From Leptobrachium leishanense (lineage: Eukaryota > Chordata > Amphibia > Anura > Megophryidae), in the NCBI GenBank assembly GCA_009667805.1, contig CM019064.1, positions 274,703,662 to 274,767,661 on the forward strand: a DNA stretch of 64,000 bases, given 5' to 3'. Shown piece after piece: positions 32,301 to 45,069 of this stretch. The notes under the pieces are model-generated. The model was given only the letters and a program-made list of their open reading frames with translations. It was not told the DNA's origin and searched no databases. The first letter of the stretch is position 1. Every line of letters starts with the position of its first letter. The position numbers were made by a program, and so were the translations under genes.

Positions 32301-34157
32301 GGGTTAATACAGTGGCTAGATCAGAATAAACCTGGTAAGAGAGAGCTGGTAAAGGACATTGGCTTGCACCAATTTCTTTTTTGGACCTTGTCGACTAGCT
32401 TTCCAACTTGCTTGAAATCGAGCCCCTAGTAAAGCTTATGCTGTTTCTTCATTTTCCTCCAAGAACCCGTAGATTCTACTCTGTGCTAGGTTATCTTTCT
32501 GGATCAGAGGTGGGGAGGAGAATTGAGGGGGTCTATGTTTGGTCCAGTGCCAAAGAGGAGAGAGGGGGGGGTTGAGGTAAGAAAATCCTGTTGCAGTTTC
32601 CTTGTAAACAGAATATATTTTAGAGTATAATTGATCTGTTCAAGAGAATCCCTTTAAGCTATGACTTACGGTTACAATTACCTTACATACTGATGAATAC
32701 TTAAAATGTGTCTTGGGATTTGTTTTTTAGGGACACCCAATCACTTGTAGTGGTTTTTGGAAAACAGATGAAGAATTATTAACAAATATTTTTTCTATGT
32801 TCTATCTACAATACAGAGACCTATAGGGAGCATCCAATAGTGACCGTTTAATCTGTTTGCCATGACCCTTTGGTTAATTTCAAGGGCCTTGGGCTCATTT
32901 ATAGCTGTAATTAATGAGACTTGTCCTGTCTAGTCTTATGCCTCCAATAAATTGTAGTACTGAAACAGTATGCACTTTCCCCCCAGTAGTTGAGTTACAG
33001 TTTTGATAAGCATGGGATAATTCTTTGTTTATTTTACCTTTTGTGATGAGTGTTCGGCCCTAACTTACACATGTTCAACAAAGACTTGTCATGAGAATAA
33101 AAAATGTTCCATTCCCATCTACGAACAATAATGCATTCATACAACTGCCCCCATGTTATTGTATGATGACTTCCGTGTCTATAATATCTACTAATCTTTG
33201 CATAGCTGGTTGTGTTCCAATTAAGCGGTTCAGTTTTGTTTTCCTATGGACACTTCTTGTTTCCTCTAAAAGATGTGGCTTGAAAATGTTTCACTGTTTC
33301 TCTTGCCAAATGCAACAAAAACAAAACAAAATTAAGATGAAAGGCTTGGGGAACCAAATTGACAAGCTAAAGATAAATGAGATTTTGTTCTCAATTCAAA
33401 TTTAATCCTGTATCTGAAGCCCTTGGCTTAAAGTCTGTGAGAAGGGTAATGGAGATTTCCATGACTTCCTCTGGAACTCTAGAATATGTCACGTTGGGCC
33501 ATATGTTTTCATTTTATTCTGTCTTCATCTTCAAGTGTGAATTCCTCATAGGGGAATGTTACACAGGCTTCATGGCATTGAATGTAATGCTTCCATGAGT
33601 AAGATGTACATTCTACCTACTGGGGCTTTGCTATGCTCATACCAGAATGCTGGCACCATAGATTTACAATAAACAGAGACCGAGAGGATGGGAGAGGAAA
33701 TATAGCACTTTATAATGGGATGAATCAAAACTGTTAAAAATGAATAAAAGAGGCAAAACTAAATTCCTAAATCATTTCATATTTAATAAAAAAAAAAATT
33801 TTTGGAGAATAGCCATATTTTTTATTTTTTTTTATGCATATGTTTTTTGCACTCGACAATTCTGCTGTAAAATATATGAATGTGTATGCCAAAATTTTTG
33901 CTTTGAGTGAACAAAGTATGAGAGGGCCCTGAAAACATTGCAACATCACAAGGTGATGAACGGGCAGCTATTCTAGTGTCCGGCTCTACGATGGGTCCTT
34001 GCTCACGTCTCATAAGATGCTAGCTTGATAGTGGCATTCCAGAGGGAGCTGAACCGTTAAGGTGGCCAGAACTGAAATGCCAAGGAAGTCATCTCTGCAC
34101 CCAGGAATGGAACTGCAATCCTGTTGAACATTTTGGCTTAGTTTATAGCTGTTCGAC
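32301..34157. other. No recognised feature
   Basis: No element recognised. Frames at 33091-33598 have no motif that I know. A short T/A-rich tract lies near 33786-33835. Confidence 0.5.
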
Positions 34158-34762
34158 GTAGGGATTAGGGATGAGCCGAACACCCCCGTGTTCGGTTCGC
34201 ATTCGAACTCGAACAATTTCAAAAGTTTGAGTTCGAACACGAACCGAACTCAATGCAAGTCAATGGGACTCAAAAGTTTGAATTTTAGAGTGCCCTCCAA
34301 GAGGGCATATATGCAAGATATTTGCCATAAAAGGTGTATGGGGGTCCGGGTAGTGCCCTGAGGGACAGGAAACAAGGAAAAAAAGTTTTAAAAAAGACAT
34401 TTTTAAAGGAACAGTGAGTTTTCCATGAAATAAAGGTTAAGAATAAAAACAAAAAATTCCTTCAAATATTGTGCCTAGGAGGTCCCCATAACCTGCCCGT
34501 GAAGTGGCGGATTTGTAGGATGTATAGAAACATTTAAAAACAAAAAAATGACATTTCAAATGATGGTAAATGGTTTTCCTCTAATCTATTCATAAACAAC
34601 TGCTTGGGGTGGCAGTCTGTATGAAAAGAGGAGACATTTTAGGACACGCAGAACAAGTTTAGTGATTTTGTTGGCTAAATTATGGTAAAACTTATGCAGG
34701 CTTTGGATGAAAGTAACAATAGGTGCTTTAAAATTGGGCCTTTAGTGTTGGCAACAGTGCTG

Positions 34763-34936
34763 TCACACCGTAACCCCTCTGTGGTATTGTGGAAGAGTGC
34801 AGGGTTGGACCCTGCGGTCAAATATTAAAATGATATGAATCTGGTACAGGTGTCGGTGCACCCAAATATTTTGCCTTTGGTGGCAGCAAGTGCCTTCACA
34901 CCGTAACCCCTCTGTGGTATTGTGGAAGAGTGCAGT
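34763..34936 (+). repeat. Direct repeat, about 40 bp, 133 bp apart
   Basis: TCACACCGTAACCCCTCTGT and the following GGTATTGTGGAAGAGTGCAG occur at 34763 and again at 34896, identical in both places. A local duplication inside the hAT-like element. Confidence 0.8.
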
Positions 34937-35713
34937 GGTGGAGGTTTTGGTAATGCAGAAGAGATCCCCGATCTATTCAGTTACATCAGCAGCTATAACA
35001 AAACCGGGTCAGCAATGTTTAGGCACTAGTACTGCGCTACTGTATATGGTGAGAATCGGCGCACACCAGTAGCAACAGGAAGCAAACAGAACAGGCAGGG
35101 AAAATACAGAGAGAATAGTCAAATGGCAGGCAAAGTCGGCAACAGATCGGGTCCTCAGAACAAGCAGGGTCAGTAACAAGTATACAAACTGATTCGGTAA
35201 GCTAGCGATGCGGGAATAAAGGCTGAGACACACTGAGCGTGTAGCGACGCGTAGCGAAGAGAAGCAAACATTTTGCAGGCTTGACTTCACTCCGCTCCAC
35301 CTCGCAGCGTGTCTACACTACATTACGTTTGCTTCTCAGCGCACTGGACAGGAATCCACTAACTAAATTAAAATGTACATACAAAACCGTTTTATTTTCA
35401 CAAAGCACATGTTATATAGGCAAAAAAAGTTTCTACTGAATAAAATACATCAAAAATTACTGTTAATTTAATAGGAATAGTATAAAAATATAAAAAAAAG
35501 GTAACCCCTGATCATATATATTATAGGTACACGGAGCACCGTGTATAGAGTAGGGATGCATTGATACCACACACAGACATATACGTATATCAACACACCG
35601 TTATATACATTCACCCACCCACAGACCTCAGACCATATATATACATACGCACATGGGGGGGTGGCATGTGGACAATCTCAACTAAATGTGCCCCCCCCCC
35701 CAATTTGGCTAAT

Positions 35714-35800
35714 CCCTCCAGAAGAAATGTTGAACCCGACAGAGCAGAGAATATATATATTATTCTCTGCTCTATCAGGTTCAACATTTCTTCTGGAGGG
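35714..35800. repeat. Long near-perfect hairpin (40-bp arms)
   Basis: Arms 35714-35753 and 35761-35800 (outer part CCCTCCAGAAGAAATGTTGA) pair with two mismatches around a 7-base loop TATATAT. Pairing extends outward through CCAATTTGG/CCAAATGG. The size resembles a microRNA precursor, but nothing shows that it is transcribed or processed. Confidence 0.85.
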
Positions 35801-36018
35801 ATCAACCAAATGGGGGGGGGGAATTAGTTGCCAAAATGTGTGTGTAATACAAGTCTGGATATATATCTATATTCTTATAAATATATATATCTTATCTATA
35901 TATATATATATATATATAATCATACCTGCCCTTACCTTCCCCTATAAATTTGCTAAAAATATACACAAAAAAACCAAACCACTGCCTGAGACCCCACGCA
36001 GCCCACATGCCACCCCCT

Positions 36019-36071
36019 CTACCTGGCTGAATGTATCTAATATATATAATTAAATACATTCAGCCAGGTAG
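36019..36071. repeat. Perfect 18-bp-arm hairpin
   Basis: CTACCTGGCTGAATGTAT (36019-36036) and its exact complement (36054-36071) around a 17-base A/T loop. Upstream, GGGGTGGCATGTGG at about 35657 pairs with CCCACATGCCACCCCC at 36002, so this hairpin lies just outside a larger foldback. Confidence 0.85.
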
Positions 36072-36664
36072 AGAAAGAAAAAAAAGTCTTATTTTATGTT
36101 CCCGGGGACATTTAAAAATGTCCTCGGATTTTTTTTTTTTTTAGAAATGTGTTGCCTTACCTTAGCTTGGTGGTCAGTGGGGGCTCCCTTGATCCTGGTT
36201 GTGGGGGGGGGTCTGCCGTGGCCGCAGGTGCAGTTGCTCCCTCCCTGCGCTGCCTGTCTCTGCCACATGCACCCGGGCGGCTAGCCCGCTCAGTCGCAGC
36301 TCTGTCATCGCATGCTTCTCAAGGGGATCCTTGCGAGGCCCCTGCAGGCTGCCCTCTACAGTGCCTGATTAGAGGGCCGTGTCTGCCTGATGTTTTAGTA
36401 ACAAGAATGTTTTATCCCATAGGCTTCTATGTTAAAAATATTCCCGTTTTAATTCAATATCTAATAAACTGTTGCTTATAATTTTCTGCAGTAAAGAGTC
36501 TCTTTATTTCTAGATTTTTTTAGTATTTTTTAAAGCATTTTTTCTACCTTTTTCAAAAAAAAAATTTTTTAACTATTGGTGAACGTCCCAAAAAGTTAGA
36601 AGTTCGCCAACGACCGATGTTCGATGCGAACTCCGAACAGATCTAACTGAACAGCTCATCCCTA

Positions 36665-39224
36665 GGGATACGTTCCTGGTTTGTTCTTAAAAAAAGATTC
36701 TTAAAGAGGTAGGCATGCACCAGCAATCACTTTTATAGTGACACAAGATTTGAAATTTTTGTCACCTTACATAAATTGGTAAATGTGCGTGTTTTTGCCA
36801 CAGTGATCAAGAAATAACACTATGAAATTGAAAATATTAGATAAATGAGATTTTCTGCTGCTATTGTATATGTTTAAACTTAATATTGGGGTCCCTCAGA
36901 CATAGATCTGGGGATATTCAAGCTCTTTTTTTAGGGGATCCCTGTCTACAGACAACATATTCTCAGTATTTATGGTTCTACAGATGTAATATTCATAATA
37001 TAAGCTTGTAGAAGTCATTATTTAAACATCAAATATGTAAATCCTGTTGACGCTTCAGGGAGTTTTCATGAATTTTGAATGAATGTTACTGGAAAAATAA
37101 AGGACAAGTAAAGGAGCAGTTGATTTGCTCTTTTAGGATTTATTGTGCATTGAATTAAAAAAAGCTACTCCCGTCAAGTTCGTTAAATTCAGTGACTTGA
37201 GCTGCTATAAACTAGTCGTGGTCTCCACCATAACTACCATGTGCTGTCATACTAAGTCATCATTGGAAAACAGGAGTGCCGGATCTCTGCTTGCTTTTTC
37301 ATTGAGAAAACAAGCACAACAGGTATAATATGATCAGTTTATGTACAGAGAAAAAAAAATCCTCAATTTGAAAGCATTTTAAGTTGCTCTCCATCAGATC
37401 TTTGCTGTTACTTGCACGAGCACAATGCAACCAATGCTGTTTCTTCACCACATATCATGTGTTTGTATCTCAGTGTTGAGTGTTGTCTTTCCAAACACCT
37501 TGGCTTCACCTTAGCTTGTGGCTTGGAGTTAGCAGCTGCCTACTGTGTACATTAAAGATTCTTATACTTTGTATATATACCGGTAATAACCGCTAGTAAC
37601 GGGTAATAATTTGTATATATAATTCTGCCTCTCACTTCATATAACTGTTTATTATTTTCTTTTAATTTTGAAGGAAAAGAAGAATATTCCTTCACAATGT
37701 TGTAGTGATCATGAATGATTTGTGTCATAAATTATCATATTTTAATATTAACTGATTGTTATACCAAATAGGGAACCGAAGGAGCAGTGTGTAGGCTTTT
37801 TGTCCTGGGTGGCTAACTGTGATGTCATTAAGCCAGCCTACTTTAGAGAGGTTTACCTCCTATTGGTGACTCCCACTGGGAATAAATGGGTCTAAATCAA
37901 AACAATTAGGTCTCTTTTGCTGTATGTACCTGAAGAAAGAATGACCATGAGAAGTCTCTCAGCCCCCAGCCAAAAAGCTGGGGGCCTTGTAAGATGATTG
38001 CATCGTGTTTTCATTTCTGTTTTGTTATATGACTGCCATGTTTGTTAATTGTAATGTACTATTTTGTTAATTGTAATGTGTCTTATGTAATGTACTATTT
38101 TGTTAGTCTATTTTGTTAGTTATTGTAAAATGTTATAAACTGTTAATATAAATTGCCAAGTAAATTGTCAATTCATATTGCACCTTTTTCTGTGTGTTTT
38201 TCTTACATATATTCGACCATAATACCCCAAAGAATAATAAATATTATTGTTGAAACTTAGGGACTTAATTATTGCATATTAATTCAATAATTAATGTTAG
38301 ATTTAATGCCCAAACGAAGCAAAGGTCAATCATTTTGCCCATGTCATAGACAATTGAGATACAATGAGCATAAAGAACCTTGACAAAACCTATACCTGGG
38401 AATGTTGTTTTGTTCTTTTGTAAGCTACAGGTAGCTCACAAAAAAGACAGGCAAGGATACTCCTGATTTATGATTTTTGGGTTCTGTCTGGGTGAAACCC
38501 ATTGTTCCTGCATACCAAAAGAAAATAAACACCGTGCTTCTCATTAACCCATTGATGTAATTTACCAAACTAGGACTGTCCTCCTTCAATGGAATTTGCC
38601 TGATCACCTTTTTCGATGAAGAATTTAACCTATTTATCTGGTCATTTAGGTTCGAGTACAGGGTCAAAGGTCATGCTGTCTGCTAGAGGGCTTTAACTGA
38701 TTGCATATTATCTGCAAACTAGTTTGCTTTACAAATCTGTTATATATAAATGTTTTCTGACTTTCTGATGGTAATCTGCATAGACTGGTAAATAAATATG
38801 AAGGAATTACACTTGCATAAACTCCTATTAAGGAATTCTTGAAGAAAGCAGGGTGCTCTTACAGGGCGCTCTTAGGACCTGATAGGTGAATGGCTCAATT
38901 AGATAAATGAAATCCATAGAATTGGCTGCCAAGTACTCCTGTAAAATGTTATGGAGCTTTATTTAGTGGAGCCTATATGCAACATTACAGTCCAAAAGCG
39001 CCCTCCTCAAGCATGATATCCATAGGTTCTGGAAGTCTCCCACCTGAGTTTTTGGTATGTTGTATGATTTTGTCTAATTATTGAATGGTTCGTGTCAATG
39101 ACCTGGTTATGTACATTTGAATGCTGTAATGATATCATACTTGAGAAAGTTCTTCTTGGACCAAATGTTGAGTGGATGTCTCTAGATAAAGCCCTTTAAA
39201 ATTTGACATCTTAAACTGGGTCTT
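36665..39224. other. No recognised feature
   Basis: About 2.5 kb of AT-rich sequence with no recognised element. TGTAATGTACTATTTTGTTA is repeated nearby at 38050-38110 as a short local duplication. Confidence 0.5.
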
Positions 39225-39628
39225 ATTCTCCCCAGCACTGTCAAACATACGGCCTGCAGGCTGGATCTGGCCCTTGCAGCCTTGAAATCTGGACCCCAGC
39301 AGTATTTTGTAAAATTCTGTTACCCCCAGTGGTCAGCAAAACTCGGATGCTTTCTCTTGCCAGAGCCTCTCCCGACTCCTCCAAACTTTGTCTTTCTAAT
39401 TCTCCCTGCCTTACAGACCTCAATGATGCATCTTACTAGAGCTCCATCCCTCCTCCTACCAAAGCTTGAGACTCCTCCATGCTGTCTGCTTCTAACCTCC
39501 CTCATATATCCGGTCTGGATGGAGGTGCCAGGATAAAGCTCTGCCAAGAGGAGGCATTGAGGTCTAAAGGATTGAGAGGATTAGGAGGTGTGTGTACACG
39601 CTCTCTAAAACACTAGGAGCACACAATA

Positions 39629-39965
39629 TTATTATTATTATTATTCTTTATTTATAAAGCGGCAGCATATTCCGCAGCGCTGTACAATAAGCACAGTATA
39701 GACAGGGTTACAATACATTGAACAACATTTGACAAACAGTACAGGAGGAGATGAGGGCCCTATTCCCGTAGGAACTCACAATCTAGGAGGGTTGGGGTTG
39801 GAAACAGGAGGAGAGGACTGTAAGGTGAGAGTGATTGATGGTTGTGTCAGTGAGTTGGGTGGTAGGCTTCCCTAAATAGGAATGTTTTCAGGGAGCGTTT
39901 GAAGGAAGAGAAGTTAGGGGAAAGTCTGACAGTACGAGGGAGAGCGTTCCAGAGAGTGGGGGCTG
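39629..39965 (-). mobile_element. 5'-truncated L2 LINE copy
   Basis: The plus strand starts with (ATT)n, then CTTTATTTATAAAGCGGCAG and GCGCTGTACAATAAGC, the complement of the tail of the LINE at 14.4 kb. It ends inside the coding region. A 7-bp duplication CACAATA flanks it (39622-39628, 39966-39972). Minus-strand codons 39965-39847 read APTLWNALPRTVRLSPNFSS and then on to HPTH and a stop, intact here and so useful as a reference for the frameshifted end of the long copy. Confidence 0.92.
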
Positions 39966-40551
39966 CACAATAAATAATTAAAAAGAATAAATCCAACTCC
40001 CTCAGCGTTGAAGGACTATACAGATAGACAGGGCTATCATCAGAAATCACGGGCCCCTTACTGATCCACTGGTTGGGCCCCCCCTTTCCTCAGCAACCCA
40101 TTTCAGTAAACAAATTAATAATAAAACATTTGCCTCCCTTTCTGCTTACCTGGTTAGGGTGCTCTTACAAGCCCCAAATGCTGCGACCCACTGAGAAACT
40201 TGTTGGTATCTTGGTGGGCCAGTCCTGGGTGGTATGGAGAGACCCTTAAATGTGTTACACTAAAACAAGCTGCACAGGGTTAGGCCAGGGCTCCCTGGAG
40301 CCACTGGGCCCCTGAACACATCATGGGCTGTCACCACTGATGCAGAGAGAAATAATAAGATAAGAAAACTAAGGTGAGACAAAGTTTTAATTAACTATTC
40401 CCCAAACCTCCCCTTTCCTGCTTCAATATGTGACAGGAAATAATCATGGACTAATTATGATAGGGAGGTGTGGGTTAAAAGTGGTGGTTTAGGGAGCGGA
40501 ACATGTGATACAAGGTGGTGGTAATAAAGGAATTGTGACGCAGAGGGAGAA

Positions 40552-40790
40552 CAACACAGCAATAAAACTCACAGTATCATGTGCTGTGTTGAGTGTAACA
40601 CAGCAATAAAGATTACAGTAATGTGTGCAGTGTGCTTATCACTGAGCTCCACAGCAATAAAACACACAACAATGTTTGCGTTGTGTAACACAGAACTACC
40701 ACATTACTGTGATTATACCACTATACCACATTACTGTGAGGTGTGTCGAGTGTATCACAGAATTCGCAGCAATAAAACTCACAGTAAGTT
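40552..40790 (+). repeat. Degenerate tandem repeat, about 60 bp unit
   Basis: The phrase CACAGCAATAAAACTCACAG recurs with changes at about 40555, 40600, 40650 and 40770, alternating with GTGTGCTGTGTTGAGTGTAA-like segments. Four or five irregular units. Confidence 0.65.
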
Positions 40791-41093
40791 GCAGCATGTA
40801 TGGGACACATATACAGAGAACTGAGATTTATGTTTAATTAAAGTAATTTAAAATATAAAAACGTATAATATATTTAAAAACAACGTAGCCAATTACATTT
40901 TTTTTATTTGATTGCTACCGATTTAGTGAATAAACCCTTGTGTTTGTATGTTTATGGCATTTTCTTTGTTTCTGCATGTGTGTGTGTGTGTTTGACGTGT
41001 GTCTATATATTCTATACATTTGACCCTCCCTTGCTACTCAGTCAGACAATGCAGCCTTCCGTAACAAAGGAGTTTGACACCCCTGATCTACCC

Positions 41094-42362
41094 CATCACT
41101 ATTGACAGGGTGAAGCAGTAGTTTTTCCTTTGTGGAGCGGATGCTGGGGGCTAGTGGAGAAGAAACAACTGAGTGAAGTCCTGCTTGAAGACCCGCGTTA
41201 AATACGAAGCCTCACAATTGTAACTGCTCTATTTGGAATACTGCCCAAAGGTGCATAGCATCATATGTGATTGTTACCACTAGTGGCATTAGCGGTATGC
41301 ATTAAATACCTACCAAAACTAGAAGTCTTCAGTGGTGAAGGTACCTGCTCACCTCCCCACATAGAACAGGGCCCATATTGTTTTATGGATTAGCTAATGT
41401 GTAAGGACAGTCCTTTCTAATTCAAGTAAGTTAATGCAATGGAGGTTTCCAGCAAAAAAAAACCATTATATAATATTTATATTATAATTTATAGACTTGC
41501 AAGATAACATACATACATACTATTAATTACTTGTTGGGTTTCTTCTACTGGTAAACAAGAATAGCTTCTGAACACGATGATTCTTTTAAAGTTCATTGGG
41601 TTTTGTGGGAACACAAAATGACAAAGCCTTGATACCATTAATCGCTAGCCCTTCCTCAGCTAAATCCTAACCAGGCTTCTTTGATTAATTTTGAATCGTT
41701 AATAAAATTAAATTTGCAGTTCTTTTAAATAATGCATGTGTCTATATTGTTGACTTAACTTTGTTGTGAACTGACATCATTAATCTTTTAACTTGCTCAG
41801 GATTCTGGATACAGTTTTCTTTTTAATTCAGAAATAATTAAGTTTTCATAAAACCTTTATAGAAAACATCAACTTGTTTATAATGATTAAAAAAAAAAAA
41901 CTAGCTGGTGTGATGTGAATACAATCCCTGCTCCAATTTCCCCCCGATCGTCTAAATAAACTTTAGCTAATCCGATAAAACAAAACACTGAGTAGAAAAC
42001 ACAATATACTGAGAGGGGAGTTGCGTAGGATGCTGATAATCACTATGTACCACAGCACCAATAATAACACACACTATTAACTGCCAAGTTGACTATCTAA
42101 ACAAAGGTGACCAGATTATAATATACGAGCAATATACTGTATACACAAGCAAGTAGCATGAGGCTGTAGTTCACTGGGTCCCCACATTCATCATTGCCTT
42201 TTGTCTTCCTAAAATCAAGAACAGATCATGAAGTTCACTCCTTCTAGAGTCCCTGTCCCATTTTTTTTATTCCCTTCAGTGTCCTAACTCATTACATTAA
42301 TTCACATTAGATTGTAAGGTCCCACAGGAATTCGGCCCTCAATTCCTCCTATATCTGTTGTT
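41094..42362. other. No recognised feature
   Basis: AT-rich sequence, nothing recognised. Confidence 0.5.
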
Positions 42363-42370
42363 GAAATATT

Positions 42371-42540
42371 CAGGGTTATTCAGAGAAAGGTGAAAACCAG
42401 GAGAAGAGAACAATCTAGACCAAATAGCTGATTTGGAAAGTGCAATAAATGGGAGAATTTTTCTGGTTTGACTATTTCGACCTAGAATTTTCACTTATCC
42501 AGTCATTCTCCTGGTTTTCACCTCTCTCTGAATAACCCTG
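42371..42540. mobile_element. CAGGGTTATT palindromic MITE, copy 2, diverged
   Basis: Starts CAGGGTTATTCAGAGAAAGG and ends CTCTCTGAATAACCCTG. The arms pair imperfectly (GAGAACAATCTAGACC against TTTCGACCTAGAATTTTC). Same family as 8681 and 42763 but clearly older. It lies 40 bp left of the hAT element. Confidence 0.75.
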
Positions 42541-42762
42541 ATAGACTTGCCTTTTCAATCAATTGCATTCCTTTATAATCAGTGGCGACTCTAGGAACAA
42601 TATTTGGGGGGGGCACAGAAGATACCGCAGTCAAAACTGGGGGGGCACTAATAATTTTCACCACTAAATCATATCACTGAATAAAACTAAGGGCTCTATC
42701 ACCTGGTGTGAGCTAAAACACCATCACTAAAGGAAAAATTTAGTGCGAGTTGCTGAAACTTA

Positions 42763-42943
42763 CAGGGTTAATCAGAGAGCGTGAAAAGCAGGAGAATGAC
42801 TGGAGAATGGAAAATTCTAGGTCAAAATAGCCAAACCAGAAAAATTCTCCCTTTCATCTCACTTTCCAAATCGGCTATTTTGACCTAGAATTTTCCATTC
42901 TCCAGTCATTCTCCTGCTTTTCACCGCTTTCTGAATAACCCTG
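42763..42943. mobile_element. CAGGGTTATT palindromic MITE, copy 3
   Basis: A 181-bp element with TTA at both flanks (42760-42762, 42944-42946). It differs from the copy at 8681-8860 at only a few positions, and two of these form a compensated base pair between the arms. Confidence 0.88.
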
Positions 42944-42984
42944 TTAGTGCCTGACGACCTACTTAACAGATCACCTTGTCTGCA

Positions 42985-43748
42985 GTAGTCCATGAACAAG
43001 GTCCTGGCATGCATTAAAAGGGGAGCTCACTCTCGGCGGGATGAAAACATAATTTTGCCTCTGTATAAATCAATGGTCAGGCCGCACCTTGAATATGCCG
43101 TGCAATTTTGGGCACCTGTCTTAAAAAAAGATATTATATCGCTAGAAAAAGTGCAGAGACGGGCAACTAAATTAATAAGGGGGATGGAAGGGTTAAGTTA
43201 TGAGGAAAGACTAACAAGCTTAAACCTGTTTAGTTTAGAGAAAAGGCGCCTTAGAGGGGATCTGATAACCTTATATAAATATATACGGGGCCATTATCAA
43301 CCATTGTCTGATAACCTATTCATTAACAGGACTATACACAGGACACGGGGTCATCCATTTAGACTGGAAGAAAGAAAATTGAGCCTAAAGCGTAGGAAGG
43401 GTTATTTTACGGTGAGAACAATAAAGCTGTGGAATTCTCTGCCTGTTGAGGTGGTTGGGTCAGAGTCTGTACAGACTTTTAAAAAGCGACTGGATGACTT
43501 CCTGCAGACACAGAATATTAAGGGTTATAATATTTAATATGTGGGTAAAAGCTTCTTGATCCAAGGAGAAATCTGACTGCCATTCTGGGGTCAAGAAGGA
43601 ATTTTTTCCCAGTATGTTGCATATTGGCGAGCATTTCAGACTGGGTTTTTTGCCTTCTTTTGGATCAACAGCAGTAGGTTATGTGGGAGAGGCTGAACCC
43701 GATGGACGCATGTCTTTTTTCAGCCTATATAACTATGTAACTATGTAA
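42985..43748 (+). mobile_element. 5'-truncated Rex1/CR1-type LINE
   Basis: Holds the last 181 codons of a reverse-transcriptase protein (42992-43537), a 3' UTR with GGAATTTTTTCCCAGTATG and GAGGCTGAACCCGATGGACG, and the tail AACTATGTAACTATGTAA, a short repeat tail usual for this group in frogs. The 5' end is cut somewhere near 42985. The exact clade cannot be settled from the C-terminus. Confidence 0.82.
42992..43537 (+). pseudogene. C-terminal fragment of a LINE reverse-transcriptase protein
   Basis: 181 codons open to a natural stop. Motifs of the conserved C-terminal region are visible: LPLYKSMVRPHLEYAVQFW, LEKVQRRATKLIRGM, LSYEERLTSLNLFSLEKRRL, RGDLITLYKYIRG and TIKLWNSLPVEVVGSESVQT. Endonuclease and reverse transcriptase motifs A to D are missing, so it is a 5'-truncated relic even though this part is undamaged. 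It has no promoter of its own visible. Confidence 0.88.
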
Positions 43749-43924
43749 GGTCGTTTGGTGCACGCTAGGGAAACTCTAAGACCCGGGCTGAGACCCAGCG
43801 CTAAAGCGGTTCTGTACAGGATAGAACTGTTTTTCTTTTCCATACCTATCCCCCGCCCTCACAAGTTTGAATATGAACACATCCAGTGAATAACCTCACA
43901 CCCCTGCATTATTAAAATCCTCCA

Positions 43925-44152
43925 CGGTGGCCGTATCATCCATGTTTTGATGCACACATATATTAAGGCTGATGGGCATTGCATGATAAATGCCACTCAA
44001 CAGCATGTAGAATCATTACACTGCATTTAATAGATCCAAAAGGAAGGCCAGGCGAGCGACAACAATTTCCCTGCTGCAGCATATAAATAACACATGTTTC
44101 AGGGCAAGACTTATTCACGTGTCCCTTTAAACATGGTCCACACAGTCACCCT
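43925..44152 (+). mobile_element. hAT-like MITE, GTTGCCA family, copy 3
   Basis: GGTGGCCGTATCATCCATGT on the left and AACATGGTCCACACAGTCACC-like sequence on the right are inverted. The interior AGGCTGATGGGCATTGCATG matches 21975-22000. It lies inside the family-3 Harbinger-like element. Confidence 0.55.
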
Positions 44153-45069
44153 AATAATCAACTGCTTACATACTATGAATAACCCCTAGCATAAAATGTT
44201 TAAAATGAGGCAATATATTAGAATTAGGATATATGTGCATAAACGATACATTTCTAATAGAGCCTACTGCAACAGCAGCGACATTGCTGACCATATCCAT
44301 TGCTATGGTGTATGGGGCCAAGAGAACACCTGTGCTGCATTCCTTTCAATTGCCTATTAATTTTGGACGAGGACCTGGTTTTTCTGCTTTTTTGGAGTTA
44401 GCACCAGGGTTGAGCAGTAGGTAAAATGTTGCAATTAGTGCACCTCAAAAAATTTAGTGCTGGCACCAAGTGATCTGTTAGCTGCAAAAGCGCTAGAGAT
44501 CTCTAGCTCTCCCTGTGTTAAGTAAAGGACGCGGAAAGTACATTAAGCTTGCGGTACAAATCGCTAATAGCAACGCGCTAAGTGATTTTTCCCATTTGTA
44601 GCAAGAGGCAAACAATCTGTTGGTCAGGCGCTAGACTCCATTAACCTGGTGCTAACGCAAAATCACGCCGACGCAAGGGTTAGCTCACACCAGGTAATAG
44701 TGCCCTAAATAAGTATATATATAAATAAGATTCCAAAACCCCAGAGTAATGTGATGCAATGATACCTTTTTGTGATTCTAACCTGATACTTAAATTCAAT
44801 ATTTTATTTGCTGCAATTCGGCAGTTTTCGCTGAATGTCTGATTGCTGCTTCAGCGACTCCACTTTTAGCAAATTACAGTGACCATTCGCTAAATAGGGA
44901 ATTCACCTTATTTTTGGAAAAATAAATTCCCCGAAATGTGACGGAAAGCAGAGGATCTAAAGATCATTAGACCCTATAGATTCTAACTTCCATAATAACC
45001 CCTAAAATGCCATAAACCCAGGAAAATACAATAAACTTAATAAACAATGTGGCATTTAGCTACCCCTTA

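Larger units (their letters stand above)
34166..36664 (+). mobile_element. hAT-like element, TAGGGATGAGCC family, copy 1
   Basis: The left end TAGGGATGAGCCGAACACCC continues in GTTCGGTTCG repeats. The right end has GTTCGATGCGAACTCCGAAC and ACAGCTCATCCCTA. It shares termini with the 48523-49232 copy, which has an 8-bp duplication. Here the flanks share only AGGGAT and I cannot fix the duplication. The 2.5-kb interior holds a duplicated segment (34763, 34896), large hairpins (35.65-36.07 kb) and no transposase. Confidence 0.65.
39233..41085 (+). mobile_element. hAT-like element containing an L2 copy and tandem repeats
   Basis: The left end CAGCACTGTCAAACATACGG and the right end AAGGAGTTTGACACCCCTG are inverted and follow the CAGGGGTGTCAAAC pattern of hAT MITEs. 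The flanks ATTCTCCC and ATCTACCC agree at five of eight positions. It contains the L2 fragment 39629-39965, a possible further MITE (about 40030-40340) and the degenerate tandem repeat at 40552-40790. No transposase. Confidence 0.6.
42691..44705 (+). mobile_element. Harbinger-like element, family 3
   Basis: The left end GGGCTCTATCACCTGGTGTG and the right end complement GGGCACTATTACCTGGTGTG agree at 18 of 20 positions. TAA flanks both sides (42688-42690, 44706-44708). It is itself host to a palindromic MITE, a LINE fragment and a GTTGCCA MITE. No transposase frame was recognised. Confidence 0.78.

Noticed and set aside
35561..36053. Frames with poly-Tyr/Ile segments as peptides
   Set aside because: They translate TA microsatellites and hairpin arms.
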